Below, piece by piece: positions 33,060 through 41,500 of a stretch of DNA of 43,625 nt. The notes beneath the pieces were generated by a model. That model made no database searches. It saw nothing but the letters and a program-made list of their open reading frames with translations, and was not told the DNA's origin. The stretch covers positions 1 to 43,625 of the forward strand of contig NZ_BOML01000090.1 in NCBI RefSeq assembly GCF_016862175.1. The letters are read 5' to 3'. Source of the DNA: Paractinoplanes durhamensis (GTDB lineage: Bacteria > Actinomycetota > Actinomycetes > Mycobacteriales > Micromonosporaceae). A program made the position numbers and the translations under genes. Numbering within the stretch: the first letter of the stretch is position 1; every line of letters begins with the position of its first letter.

Positions 33060-34971
33060 GTGATCCGGGCCGGCACGCTGCATCGGGTGGCGGCCGCGGT
33101 GACCGTCGCCCTGGTCGGCGTCGGCTTCGCCCTCGGCGGCGTGCACCTGGCCAACCTGCACAACGGGCTCATCGCGGCGTCGTTCACCACGGTCGGGCTG
33201 TAAGTGGTGCACCGCCGCCCCGGCAACCGCGAGGGCATGCTGTTCACCGCAACGGGTGTCGCCCACGCGGTGATGTTCTTCGGCCGGCAGTACGGTCTGC
33301 GCCCCGGCGGGTCCTGGATCGGCTGGCTGGGCGTCTGGCCGCTGCCGCTCGTGCTGGTGCTGGTCGGCGTCACGGTGATGTGCTTCCCGTCCGGCCGCCT
33401 GCCCTCCAGGAGGTGGCGGCCGGTCGTCGGTGTCATGGCCGCGATCGGGCTGGTCCTGTCCGGGGTCTCGGCGTTGTGGCCGGTGGAGTACGCCCGCACC
33501 GGCCTGCTCGCCGCCCACCCCCTCGCCCTGCCCGGCGGCGCGGCCGCCGAGACCTTCTACGACACCGCCCGCCCGATCGGCTACCTGCTGTTCCAGCTGA
33601 CCTGGGCGGTCTGCGTGGTGGTCCGGGTCCGCGCGGCGTCCGGCGACGAGGCAAGGCAGCTCCGCTGGTTCGTGTACGCCGTGACCGTCTCCGCCGCCGT
33701 GATGCTCCTGGGTTTCGTGCTGTGGCGCTCCCCGATCCCGGGCGTCCTGGCCGTCCCGCTGATCGCCGCCGCGGCCGGCGCCGCGATCGTCAAGTACCGC
33801 CTCTACGACATCGACCCGGTGATCAACAAATCGCTGGTGTTCGGCGCGATGGCGCTGGTGGTGACCGCGGGCTACATAGCCGTGGTGACCGGCATCGGCA
33901 GTCTGGTCGACGGCCACGGCACCGTGTTGTCGCTGATCGCCACCGCGGTGGTGGCGGTGGCGTTCGAGCCGCTGCGCCGGCGCGTGCAACGGCTGGCCGA
34001 CCGGCTCGTCCACGGCCGCCGGGTCACCCCCTACGAAGCTCTGGCCCGCCTGTCGGCGCATGTGACCGCACCGCTCGACGGCATCTGCACGACCGTTGCC
34101 GACGCGATCGGCGCCCGCGAGGTGGTGCTCTGGACCGGCCCGCCGGAGGAACTGCGCGCGGCATCGGCCTGGCCGGCGACCGCGCCGCTCCCGCCCGAGC
34201 CACGGCGCCTGACCGATCTGGAAGCGACCCCCGGTGCTGCACGACGGCGATTTCCGCGGCGCGATCACCGTGACGAAGGCACCCGGCGAGGTCATGTCCA
34301 GCGCGGAGAAACGTCTGGTCGCCGACCTGGCCGCCCAGGCCGGCCTGGTGCTGGAGCTGCGGGCGACGGCGCAGCGCCTGGTCGCGGCGGGTGACGCCAC
34401 CCGCCGCCGGATGGAACGCGACCTGCACGACGGCGTACAGCAGCGGCTGGTCACGGTGGCCATGGAGCTGGGCGGGGTGGTCCGGCAGGCCACCGCGGCC
34501 GGCGCCACCGACGTGGCGACCGAGGCCGACACGGTCCGAGCGCACCTGCTCGAGGCGACCGCGGAACTTCGCGAGATGGCCCGCGGCCTGCACCCGGCGG
34601 TGCTGACCCAGGACGGCCTGGAGGCGGCGGCGGGTTTCCTCGCCGACCGCTCCCCGGTCCCGGTGCGGCTGACCGTGGCGGTCGAGCGCCGGTTGCCGGC
34701 CGAGATCGAGGCCACCGCCTATTTCGTGGTCAGCGAATGCCTGACCAACGCGGCCAAGCACGCCGCCGCCACCCTGATCACCGTCGAGATCCGGCAGAGC
34801 GAGGCCGGCCTGACCGTCGAGGTGGCCGACGACGGCTGCGGCGGCGCCGCGAAACGGCCCGGCGGCGGCCTCCAGGGCCTGGCCGACCGGCTGGCGGTCC
34901 TCGACGCCCGCCTACGAATAGACAGCGCAAGCAACGGCACGAGGCTGCGGACGGTGATCCCGTGCGGGTGA
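33060..34971 (+). pseudogene. broken sensor histidine kinase (in-frame stop plus frameshift)
   Basis: Two gene pieces add up to a 636-residue NarL-type sensor kinase. It starts at GTG 33060 (VIRAGTLHRVAAAV). A TAA at 33201-33203 interrupts the membrane region after one helix; the frame then continues as VVHRRPGNREGMLF, the usual continuation in this family. After seven or so further helices and a GAF-like part, a C5 run at 34228-34232 holds one extra base: removing one C restores ATPVLHDGDFRGAITVTKAPGE. The HisKA_3 dimerisation box RRRMERDLHDGVQQRL and the catalytic part (LTNAAKHAAAT, DDGCGG) follow intact in the other frame. Two independent defects point to a dead gene, unless both are sequence errors. 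The response regulator overlaps its end. Confidence 0.75.
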
Positions 34972-35606
34972 TGCTCGCCGACGACGCCGTCCTCTTCCGC
35001 GAGGGCCTGGCCCGCATCCTGGCCGACGCCGGCTTCACGGTGACCGGCCAGGCCGGCGACGGCAATACCCTGCTCGACCTGATCCGGGCCGATCCCCCGG
35101 ACGTCGCGGTGATCGACCTGCGGATGCCGCCCGGCTACGCGGCCGAGGGCATCGAGACAGCCGCCGCGATCCGCGCCCGAGCCCCCGCGGTCGGCCTGAT
35201 GCTGCTGTCCCAGTACGTCGAGGTGCACCACGCCCTGCGGCTGATCAACGAGTTCGACGGCGGAGTCGGCTACCTGCTCAAGGATCGGGTCTCCGACCTG
35301 GCCGCGTTCGGCACCGACCTACGGCGGGTAGGCAGAGGCGACACGGTGATCGACTCCGACCTGGTGGCCCGGCTGGTGGCCCGGCGCCGCGAACGCGACC
35401 CGCTCGACAATCTGACCGACCGCGAGCGCGCCGTGCTCGCCCTGATGGCCCAGGGCCTGTCGAACGTCGCCGTCGCCGCCGACCTGCACCTGGCGGTGAA
35501 AACCGTCGAGGCGCACGTGACCGCCATCTTCACGAAACTGGGCCTGATCCAGCACGAACGCGAGCACCGCCGGGTGCTCGCGGTGCTGACCTTCTTACGG
35601 GCATAG
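34962..35606 (+). CDS. NarL/FixJ-family response regulator
   Basis: The product has 214 residues. The receiver domain has the acidic pair (D7-D8), phosphoacceptor D52 in VIDLRMPP, and K107 in YLLKDRV. The C-terminal HTH (about 151-196, LTDRERAVLALMAQGLSNVA, VAADLHLAVKTVEAHVTAIF) is LuxR type. The GTG at 34962 overlaps the kinase end by 10 bases, so it was translated with the kinase. Its partner kinase looks broken, so it may now be orphaned or activated by another kinase. A 17-bp terminator stem includes its last codons. Confidence 0.9.
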   Translation: MRVMLADDAVLFREGLARILADAGFTVTGQAGDGNTLLDLIRADPPDVAVIDLRMPPGYAAEGIETAAAIRARAPAVGLMLLSQYVEVHHALRLINEFDGGVGYLLKDRVSDLAAFGTDLRRVGRGDTVIDSDLVARLVARRRERDPLDNLTDRERAVLALMAQGLSNVAVAADLHLAVKTVEAHVTAIFTKLGLIQHEREHRRVLAVLTFLRA

Positions 35607-35627
35607 AAAGGCCCGTAAGAAGGTCAG
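35586..35627. terminator. bidirectional terminator, 17-bp perfect stem with stop codon in loop
   Basis: CTGACCTTCTTACGGGC (35586-35602) pairs perfectly with 35611-35627 around an eight-base loop (ATAGAAAG) that contains the response-regulator TAG (35604-35606). The left arm is coding; the right arm lies 10 bases from the end of the convergent glycosyltransferase gene. Confidence 0.85.
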
Positions 35628-35636
35628 GAAACCAAC

Positions 35637-37157
35637 TCAGACCGCGAAACCCCGGTGCCGGCGGACCAGCTTGCGCAGCATGAACACACTCTGCGCGATG
35701 GTGGCGATGTAGAGAATCGGCCAGCCCAGCGACAGGATCGCCGACTGGACACCCACGCTCTGCTGGGTCCAGGCGAAGATCGCGCCGCCGACCACGGCGA
35801 GGAGCACCACCAGCGGCATGACGTACGCGGAGCCCTTGCCCTTCTCGGCGTTTGCCTGGGCGGCCCAGTTGTCCTGGTCCGACTTGGCGAGGAACTGGGT
35901 CCAGGCGGAGAGGAAGTGGCCCATCCGGATCCACATGTACATCTCGGCGGGGAGGATCAACGCCGCGTACAGAAGGTCGGAAGCGCTCTTGTCCTTCATC
36001 GCCATGGCGAGGCGGAAGTTCAGGAGCATGGCGATGACCGGCGGGATGAGCCAGATCGGGTTGAACACGAACGCCTTGATCGACAGGGCCGCCACCAGCA
36101 GCAGCAGGAAGCCGAGCCGGGAGCCGATGTTGAACAGCATCGAGATGTTCTCGTACCAGCGCAGCCGCAGGTTGGGGTGCATCGGCTGGCCCTTGTTGTC
36201 GCCGCGCTGGCCGGGCCAGAACAGGTCGATGGCGCCGAAGTTCCACTTGACCTGCTGGCCGTGCAGGGCGCGCAGGTTCGTCATCGGGCCGACGTAGGCG
36301 CGGGCCGAGGCACTGATCTTGGTGCTGTAGCCGGCGTCCTTGATCTGCAGCGACAGCTTGCTGTCCTCGACCTCGCTGTCGCGGACCCACGGCGCCTGCT
36401 GGTGGTGCCGGATCATCACGGTTTCCAGGGCGCGCATGTTGAACAGGCTGCACTGGCCGCCGAGCACCGCCATGTTGCGGCCGCGGAGCAGGTTGTCCAT
36501 GTTGAACGCGGCGAACTGGGCCCGCTGGCCGGAGATCAGGAAGCGGGCCATCGCGCCCTTGATCCGGTTCTTGTCGATGCTGTAGATGGCGCTGAGCCCG
36601 CCGATCCGCGGGTCGTCGGTCATCTCCAGCTCGAGGCGTTCGACGGTGTCGCGGGCGAGGGTGGTGTCGCCGTCGACGCCGAGGATGAAGTCGTAGCCGC
36701 GGGACAGGAAGTAGCCGTAGTTGAGCGCGCCGACCTTCTTGTCCGGGTTGACGCCCATGTCGTGCACCTGGACGGTGGTGACGAAGTCCTCGCCCTTCAC
36801 CGTGCGGGTGTGCACGCCCTGGAAGCTGCGGGCGATCTCGGGGGTGTCGTCATCGGTGTTGTTGATGATGACGTGGATGATGTCCGGCAGCCGGGTCTGG
36901 GCCAGCAGGCTCTTCAGCACGTCGCCGATCGTGTCCTGCTCGTTGTAGCAGGGAATGATGCAGCTGATCGTGGCGTGCCGCGGGGTGGCGGAGGACGCGC
37001 TGGCGGCGATCTCGCCGGCCACCGATTCGACCGCTTCCAGGGCGTGCAGCTGCGGCTCCGGGGCCGGCGGCAGCGCCAGCGTTCCGGCCTTGGCGCTGCG
37101 CGGCAACAGGATCTGGCGGTCGGTGGCCCGGCGCAGGCCGGGGCTTGACTCGGTCAT
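35637..37157 (-). CDS. processive GT2-family glycosyltransferase
   Basis: The product has 506 residues. The cytoplasmic catalytic domain (about 64-310) shows ISCIIPCYNEQDTIGDVLKS, the metal-binding DGD in VDGDTT (162-164), the catalytic ED in SEVEDS (264-265) and the processivity motif QQVKW (301-305, of the QxxRW type). About four to five C-terminal membrane helices follow. This layout matches cellulose/chitin/hyaluronan/poly-N-acetylglucosamine synthases. The sugar is not readable. The N-terminal 60 residues are disordered (Ala/Pro/Ser). The ATG overlaps the lipoprotein stop as ATGA, so lipoprotein and synthase are coupled and may jointly make or anchor an extracellular polysaccharide. Confidence 0.9.
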   Translation of the reverse strand: MTESSPGLRRATDRQILLPRSAKAGTLALPPAPEPQLHALEAVESVAGEIAASASSATPRHATISCIIPCYNEQDTIGDVLKSLLAQTRLPDIIHVIINNTDDDTPEIARSFQGVHTRTVKGEDFVTTVQVHDMGVNPDKKVGALNYGYFLSRGYDFILGVDGDTTLARDTVERLELEMTDDPRIGGLSAIYSIDKNRIKGAMARFLISGQRAQFAAFNMDNLLRGRNMAVLGGQCSLFNMRALETVMIRHHQQAPWVRDSEVEDSKLSLQIKDAGYSTKISASARAYVGPMTNLRALHGQQVKWNFGAIDLFWPGQRGDNKGQPMHPNLRLRWYENISMLFNIGSRLGFLLLLVAALSIKAFVFNPIWLIPPVIAMLLNFRLAMAMKDKSASDLLYAALILPAEMYMWIRMGHFLSAWTQFLAKSDQDNWAAQANAEKGKGSAYVMPLVVLLAVVGGAIFAWTQQSVGVQSAILSLGWPILYIATIAQSVFMLRKLVRRHRGFAV

Positions 37158-37798
37158 TCGTTGGCACCATCCGTGAGCAGCGGCAAGGTCAGGGTGTCGA
37201 GGGCGGTCGATCGGTAGTAGCTGTTCGACTTCGGGGCGGTCTCCACGAGGAGATCCAGCCGGAAAGTCAGCGTGAGCGCCGATGCTCCCGCCGTCGCTGC
37301 CGGCACCGTCACCACGGTGTTGTAGGGGTAGGGCGGGGTGACTTCGAACTTGCCGCTGTCGGTGGTGACGATCGCGCGTTTGGTGCCGTCGTCCTGGGTC
37401 ACCTGGAACGTCGAGACGTTGACCCGATGGGTGCTGTCGGTGTCCTCGATGTGCACGGCGACGTTCAGGTTCTTGACCGTCTCAGCGGTGTAGAGCTTGG
37501 CGTTGTCCGTGGTCCAGTAGGTGATCTGGACCGTGAAGGTGCCCTGCTTCAGCTTGTGGACGACCGAGCCGGTGTCCAGCGGCCCGCTCGGGCGGGTCGC
37601 CACCTTGGTCGCGACCGCCTGAATCGTGGCCGCCGCGGTCGGCGACGGCGAAGCGCTGGGGCTGCTGGAAGGCTTGGCGCCGACCAGCGGTTTGCTGCTG
37701 CTCGTCAACTCCTTGAGACTGCTGCAGCCGCTCAGGCTGCCGCACAGCATGGCGGCAGTCAGGGCGGCGGCCACGCTTCGGGGAAGGCGGGTACTCAT
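37154..37798 (-). CDS. lipoprotein upstream of the glycosyltransferase
   Basis: The product has 214 residues with a good lipoprotein signal: basic start, hydrophobic run (VAAALTAAMLCGSLSG) and lipobox LSGC. After a Ser/Pro linker (PSSSPSASPSPTAA) comes a beta-rich domain (VHKLKQGTFTVQITYWTTDN, VNVSTFQVTQDDGTKR) of unknown family. It would sit on the outer face of the membrane and may assist the polysaccharide synthase downstream. A near-palindrome about 80 bases upstream is a possible operator. Confidence 0.85.
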   Translation of the reverse strand: MSTRLPRSVAAALTAAMLCGSLSGCSSLKELTSSSKPLVGAKPSSSPSASPSPTAAATIQAVATKVATRPSGPLDTGSVVHKLKQGTFTVQITYWTTDNAKLYTAETVKNLNVAVHIEDTDSTHRVNVSTFQVTQDDGTKRAIVTTDSGKFEVTPPYPYNTVVTVPAATAGASALTLTFRLDLLVETAPKSNSYYRSTALDTLTLPLLTDGANE

Positions 37799-37877
37799 AT
37801 TCGGCTAGTCCCTGGGGGTCGGGGCCGGGTGTCGATCACCACCGTCGGCGCCGAAGCCGCCTAGTTGAGCCTTCCTT

Positions 37878-37895
37878 CGGTAGCAATTGCCACCG
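37878..37895. promoter_or_regulatory. near-palindrome upstream of the lipoprotein-glycosyltransferase operon
   Basis: CGGT-A-GCAATTGC-C-ACCG (37878-37895) is symmetric except for one central-flanking pair. It lies about 80 bases upstream of the lipoprotein start and just downstream of the hydrolase stop, so it could be an operator or part of a terminator. Confidence 0.35.
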
Positions 37896-37911
37896 AGCCG
37901 CAACCGGCCGA

Positions 37912-38673
37912 CTACCTCAAGAAGTCGACCGACCGCCGGACGAGGGCCAAGGTCGCCTCGTCGTCGAGCTCCGGGAACATGTGCGTGGCGCCGGGAATCA
38001 ACTCGACCGTCGCCGAAGTGCCGGCCGCGCGCAACGCCTCAGCGAGCCGCGAGCTCTGCCGCGGCGGAACGGCCAGGTCGGCGGTGCCGTGCAGGAACAG
38101 GAACGGCGGCGCCCCGGCCCGGACATGATGCACCGGCGAGGCGGCGGCGGCCAGGTCGGGCCGTTCGTCGATCCCGGCGCCGATCAGCTGCCCCTCACGC
38201 GAGCCGGCGCTGCGGTCACCGGTGCCGCCGGCCTCCTCGATATCCGTCGACAGGGCGTCGAAATCGGTCGGCGGGTACCAGCACACCGACGCGGCGATGC
38301 GATTACCGGCGGCCAGGGCCGCCAGAGCAGCCAGGTGCCCACCTGCGGAAACACCCCACGTCACGGTCCGTTCGCTTTCTATTCCGTACGACGTACGAGC
38401 GGCCGACAGGAACCGCAATGCTCCGGCCACATCTTCCGACTGCGCCGGATAGACGGCCTCGAAGCTCTTCCGGTAGCTGACACTCGCGATCGCGATGCCC
38501 AGACCGGCCACCGTCTCGAAGAAGCTCGGCTGCCATTTGGCCGCGGCCCCGGGCCCTTGCGTGCGGTCGCCGAGCCGCCAGCCACCACCATGCAGGTAGA
38601 CGCAGAGGGTGGTGGCGCCGTCCGGAACGTACAGATCAATCGTGTCTTGATTCAGGCCCTTGAAAGCCCTCAT
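37912..38673 (-). CDS. alpha/beta hydrolase (HSL/esterase-like)
   Basis: The product has 253 residues. The oxyanion motif HGGGW (28-32) and nucleophile Ser in GVSAGGH (S109) are visible, with the Asp in HGTADLAVP and the His in GATHMFPE completing the triad. This fits the hormone-sensitive-lipase-like esterase group. Substrate unknown. The ATG at 38673 overlaps the amidohydrolase stop as ATGA. Together with the amidohydrolase it forms a two-gene operon divergent from IclR and could act sequentially on an ester or amide compound. Confidence 0.9.
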   Translation of the reverse strand: MRAFKGLNQDTIDLYVPDGATTLCVYLHGGGWRLGDRTQGPGAAAKWQPSFFETVAGLGIAIASVSYRKSFEAVYPAQSEDVAGALRFLSAARTSYGIESERTVTWGVSAGGHLAALAALAAGNRIAASVCWYPPTDFDALSTDIEEAGGTGDRSAGSREGQLIGAGIDERPDLAAAASPVHHVRAGAPPFLFLHGTADLAVPPRQSSRLAEALRAAGTSATVELIPGATHMFPELDDEATLALVRRSVDFLR

Positions 38674-39929
38674 GCGACGGCCGGCGCCTTGTGCAGCCGG
38701 CCCGCCTGCATGATGACCTTGAGGTTGTCCTTGTCCTGCAGGATCGTCACGTCCTCGGCCGGGTTGCCCTCGACGACCAGCACGTCGGCGACCCAGCCGG
38801 GCTTGAGCAGGCCGATGTCGCCGAGGTCGAGCAGTTGCCCGCCGAGCTCGGTGGCCGCGTTGAGCGCCTCGAGCGCCGTGTAACCGAGCTCCTTGACGAA
38901 GAGTTCGAGGTCGCGGGCGTTGCGGCCGATCGGGTTGTTGGGGAAGCCGTAGTCACCGCCGGGCAGCGCGCGGATGCCCCGGCGCCGGATCTCCGGGTAG
39001 ACGGCCCGCATGCCGTCGAGCGCGGCGACCGAGCCCATCTTCTCGGCGACCTCGCGGGTGATGCCGTATTCCTCGCCCTCGTACACGTTCGCGTAGATGA
39101 TGCCGGGGGCGGGCGAGACGAACACCGTGTCCTTGACCGATTCGAGCAGGTCGAGAGCTTCCTCGTCGGCGTACGTGCAGTGGTAGATGCTCCGGAAGCC
39201 GGCCTTGACCGCGAGCTTGACCGACTCGGCGGACTGCGCGTGGCAGTTGAGCCAGACGCCCGACTCGCGGGCCTGCGCGCCGGCCGCCATCGCCTCTTCC
39301 AGCGTGTATTGGGTGATCTGGGAGCCGCCCGGCACGAACACGTCGTCGTTGCTGAGCAGGAACTTCACACTGTCGTACCCCTGCGCCGCCTGCTCGCGCA
39401 CCCACCGCGCGCACGCCTCCGGGCCCTGCCAGTCGGGCTCGGTGTGCCCGTCCGGCCGGACCGGGTGGTTGTCGCGCTCCATGCTCGCCGCCCGCATCCG
39501 CGGACCGGGCACCGCACCGGCCTTGATCTTGTCCCGGAGGATGACCTCGACGGGCATCGGCAGGATCGAGCCGGCCGAGTAGGCCGAGGTGAAGCCGTGG
39601 TCGAGCAGGATCGCGGCGTTGCGCTCGGCCCGGGCGAGCTCGCTCGGCAGGCCCTCGATGTGGTGAAAGAACGAAACGTCCAGGGGAGGGTTGAACGAAG
39701 GGTCGATATGCCCGACGGCCGACGGGAAGGTGAGATGGCTGTGCGACTCCACCATGCCCGGCATAACCGTGCCGCCCTGGGCATCGACAACTTGGTCACC
39801 ACCGTGCTCGTCGCGCCAGCCGGCCCGCACCTCGACGACCCGGTCGCCCTCGACGACGACCTCGCCCGGGGTGGGGGCGCTGCCGGTGCCGTCGAAGACC
39901 AACCCGTTGGTGAAGACCGTGCGTGCCAT
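38670..39929 (-). CDS. metal-dependent amidohydrolase
   Basis: The product has 419 residues from the ATG at 39929, placed by GAAGGGGCT about six bases upstream. Superfamily ligands: HxH in MVESHSHLTF (H63, H65), Lys in DSVKFLLSND, His in WLNCHAQS, His in SIYHCTYAD, Asp in LPGGDYGFP. The C-terminal strand VADVLVVEGNP is typical. It hydrolyses a C-N or related bond, with substrate unknown. The longer upstream frame runs into the IclR operator and is not supported. Regulation by the divergent IclR gene is inferred from the repeated motifs in between. Confidence 0.9.
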   Translation of the reverse strand: MARTVFTNGLVFDGTGSAPTPGEVVVEGDRVVEVRAGWRDEHGGDQVVDAQGGTVMPGMVESHSHLTFPSAVGHIDPSFNPPLDVSFFHHIEGLPSELARAERNAAILLDHGFTSAYSAGSILPMPVEVILRDKIKAGAVPGPRMRAASMERDNHPVRPDGHTEPDWQGPEACARWVREQAAQGYDSVKFLLSNDDVFVPGGSQITQYTLEEAMAAGAQARESGVWLNCHAQSAESVKLAVKAGFRSIYHCTYADEEALDLLESVKDTVFVSPAPGIIYANVYEGEEYGITREVAEKMGSVAALDGMRAVYPEIRRRGIRALPGGDYGFPNNPIGRNARDLELFVKELGYTALEALNAATELGGQLLDLGDIGLLKPGWVADVLVVEGNPAEDVTILQDKDNLKVIMQAGRLHKAPAVA

Positions 39930-39958
39930 CGGCTGAGCCCCTTCTTTGGCCTTGCTTT

Positions 39959-39973
39959 CACTCTGCGAGAGTG
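39959..39973. promoter_or_regulatory. candidate IclR operator, first copy
   Basis: CACTCT-GCG-AGAGTG (39959-39973) is a perfect 15-base dyad upstream of the amidohydrolase start. The 20 bases 39961-39980 (CTCTGCGAGAGTGGCTTTCC) recur with small changes 103 bases downstream. Confidence 0.6.
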
Positions 39974-40063
39974 GCTTTCCATCAGTTGTTACCCGAGTGT
40001 TTCCGCTCACCACCTGCGGTGTCAATGGTCACAACCGAGCTTTCAGCAAACTTGTATTTCTCG

Positions 40064-40082
40064 CTCTGCGAAAGTAGCTTCC
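40064..40082. promoter_or_regulatory. candidate IclR operator, second copy
   Basis: CTCTGCGAAAGTAGCTTCC (40064-40082) is a degenerate copy of the 39961-39980 motif, six bases before the GTG start of the IclR gene, which suggests autoregulation. The dyad arms have one mismatch here. Confidence 0.55.
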
Positions 40083-40087
40083 ATGGC

Positions 40088-40894
40088 GTGACTCGCTCAG
40101 TACCCACCAAGCCCGCCGTGGCCGGGAAGCCCGAATACCGGGTCGAGGCCTTGGCGAAGGGCCTGCGCATCCTGTCGCTCTTCACCGAGCAGCGGCCGAC
40201 GTGGCGGGTCAGCGACATCGCGCCCGCGGTCGGCATGCCGCTGCCCACCGTCTACCGGGTGGTGATGACGCTGACCGCCGAGGGCTACCTGGACCACCTG
40301 CCCAACGGCGACTACCGCCCGGCCGTGCGGGTGCTCACCCTCGGCGGGGCGGCGCTGCGCAGCCTCGACCTGGTCACCGCGGCCACCCCCCGGCTGCAGC
40401 GGCTCGCCACCGAGACCGGCGAGACGGTCAACCTGGCCGTCCTGACCGGCGACAAGGTGCTCTACCTGGTGCGGCTGCGCAACTCCGACCTGGTCACCGC
40501 GAACATCCAGGTGGGCTCGACGCTGCCGGCCGTGCACACGTCGATCGGCAAACTGCTGCTGTCGTTCCTCTCCCCCGCCGACCTGACCGAGCAGGTCACC
40601 GACGCGTCGTTCACGCTCAACCACGGCCCGAACGCCAAGCTCTCCCTGGACGAGCTGCACGGCGAGCTCACCAAGATCAGAAACGACGGATGGGCCATGC
40701 AGGACGAGGAATTGGCGTACGGGCTGAGATCCGTCGCCGCCCCGGTCTACGGCCGCGACGGCTCCGTCGTGGCCGGCGCCAACCTGGCCGTGCAGTCGCG
40801 CGACTGGTCCAGCCAGCGCATCGTGCGCGAGCTCAAGCCGGTGGTCGCCGAAGCCTGCCGGGACATCTCCGCCCTCCTGGGGTACACCGGATGA
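40088..40894 (+). CDS. IclR-family transcriptional regulator
   Basis: The product has 268 residues from GTG 40088. The winged HTH near residues 15-75 (LAKGLRILSLFTEQRPTWRV, then MPLPTVYRVVMTLTAEGYL) and the effector domain with TSIGKLLLSFLSP and GLRSVAAPVYGRDG are typical of IclR regulators of catabolic operons. The start is uncertain: no strong ribosome binding site is visible and an ATG at 40026 would add 20 residues but would put the second operator copy in coding sequence. It is divergent from the amidohydrolase operon and overlaps the CMD-like gene by ATGA. Confidence 0.88.
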   Translation: MTRSVPTKPAVAGKPEYRVEALAKGLRILSLFTEQRPTWRVSDIAPAVGMPLPTVYRVVMTLTAEGYLDHLPNGDYRPAVRVLTLGGAALRSLDLVTAATPRLQRLATETGETVNLAVLTGDKVLYLVRLRNSDLVTANIQVGSTLPAVHTSIGKLLLSFLSPADLTEQVTDASFTLNHGPNAKLSLDELHGELTKIRNDGWAMQDEELAYGLRSVAAPVYGRDGSVVAGANLAVQSRDWSSQRIVRELKPVVAEACRDISALLGYTG

Positions 40895-41457
40895 ACCGCC
40901 CCCTGACCCCGTTTTCGCCCGCCGACCTCTCCGCCGGCCAGCGGGAGCTCTACGACGCGATCGCCGGCGGGCCCCGGGCCGCCGGTGGCTCGCCGTTTCC
41001 GCTGCTCAACGCGGACGGTGGGCTGGAAGGCCCGTTCAACGCGATGCTGCTGCAGCCGTCGGTCGGGTCGGCCCTGCAGGCCCTCGGCAGCGCGGTCCGC
41101 TACGGCTCGACCCTCGACCTGCGCTGCCGCGAGATCGCCATCCTCACGGTCGCGCGGGCCTGGGCGAGCGCCTTCGAGACGTACGCCCATGAAGCCGTCG
41201 GCCGGTCGGCCGGCATGACCGACGCCGAGCTGGCCGCGCTCCGCACCGGCGACGAGTCGGTCTTCCCCGACCCGCGCGAGCGCCTGGTCCTCGCCACCAC
41301 CACGGCCCTGGCTGCTCGCCACGATCTGACCGACGACGAGTACGCCGCGGCCGAGGACGGGCTCGGCCTGCCGGTGCTGTTCGAGCTGACCACGCTGGTC
41401 GGCTACTACGCGACCCTCGCCCTGCAGCTGCGGGTGTTCCGGGTGGCCGCTCCTTAA
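40891..41457 (+). CDS. carboxymuconolactone decarboxylase (CMD/AhpD-like) protein
   Basis: The product has 188 residues, all helical. The CMD-type pattern is visible: REIAILTVARAWASAFETYAHEAVGR has the ExxxHxx position used by the family for its active site; there is no CxxC, so it is not a peroxidase of the AhpD kind. The ATG overlaps the IclR stop (ATGA), so it is co-transcribed with its regulator. It may act in the same degradation pathway as the amidohydrolase and hydrolase. Confidence 0.85.
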   Translation: MNRPLTPFSPADLSAGQRELYDAIAGGPRAAGGSPFPLLNADGGLEGPFNAMLLQPSVGSALQALGSAVRYGSTLDLRCREIAILTVARAWASAFETYAHEAVGRSAGMTDAELAALRTGDESVFPDPRERLVLATTTALAARHDLTDDEYAAAEDGLGLPVLFELTTLVGYYATLALQLRVFRVAAP

Positions 41458-41466
41458 GTCGCGCCC

Positions 41467-41500
41467 GGCACGGCCGATGGACCGGCCGTGCCCCTGCTGA
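41467..41500 (+). promoter_or_regulatory. hairpin and short uORF over the diguanylate cyclase start
   Basis: A perfect 10-bp stem (41467-41476 with 41483-41492, loop ATGGAC) buries the GTG start codon at 41488-41490 in its right arm. The loop carries an ATG (41477) opening a seven-codon frame (MDRPCPC, stop 41498-41500). It may regulate translation of the downstream GGDEF gene, or be a terminator for the IclR-CMD operon. Both roles are inferred. Confidence 0.5.

Noticed and set aside
33201..33203. Possible read-through or selenocysteine recoding of the in-frame stop
   Set aside because: The codon is TAA, not TGA; no recoding structure is visible and the gene also has a frameshift.
34228..34232. 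Phase variation by a poly-C tract
   Set aside because: Five bases is too short for efficient slipped-strand switching in an ordinary repair background.
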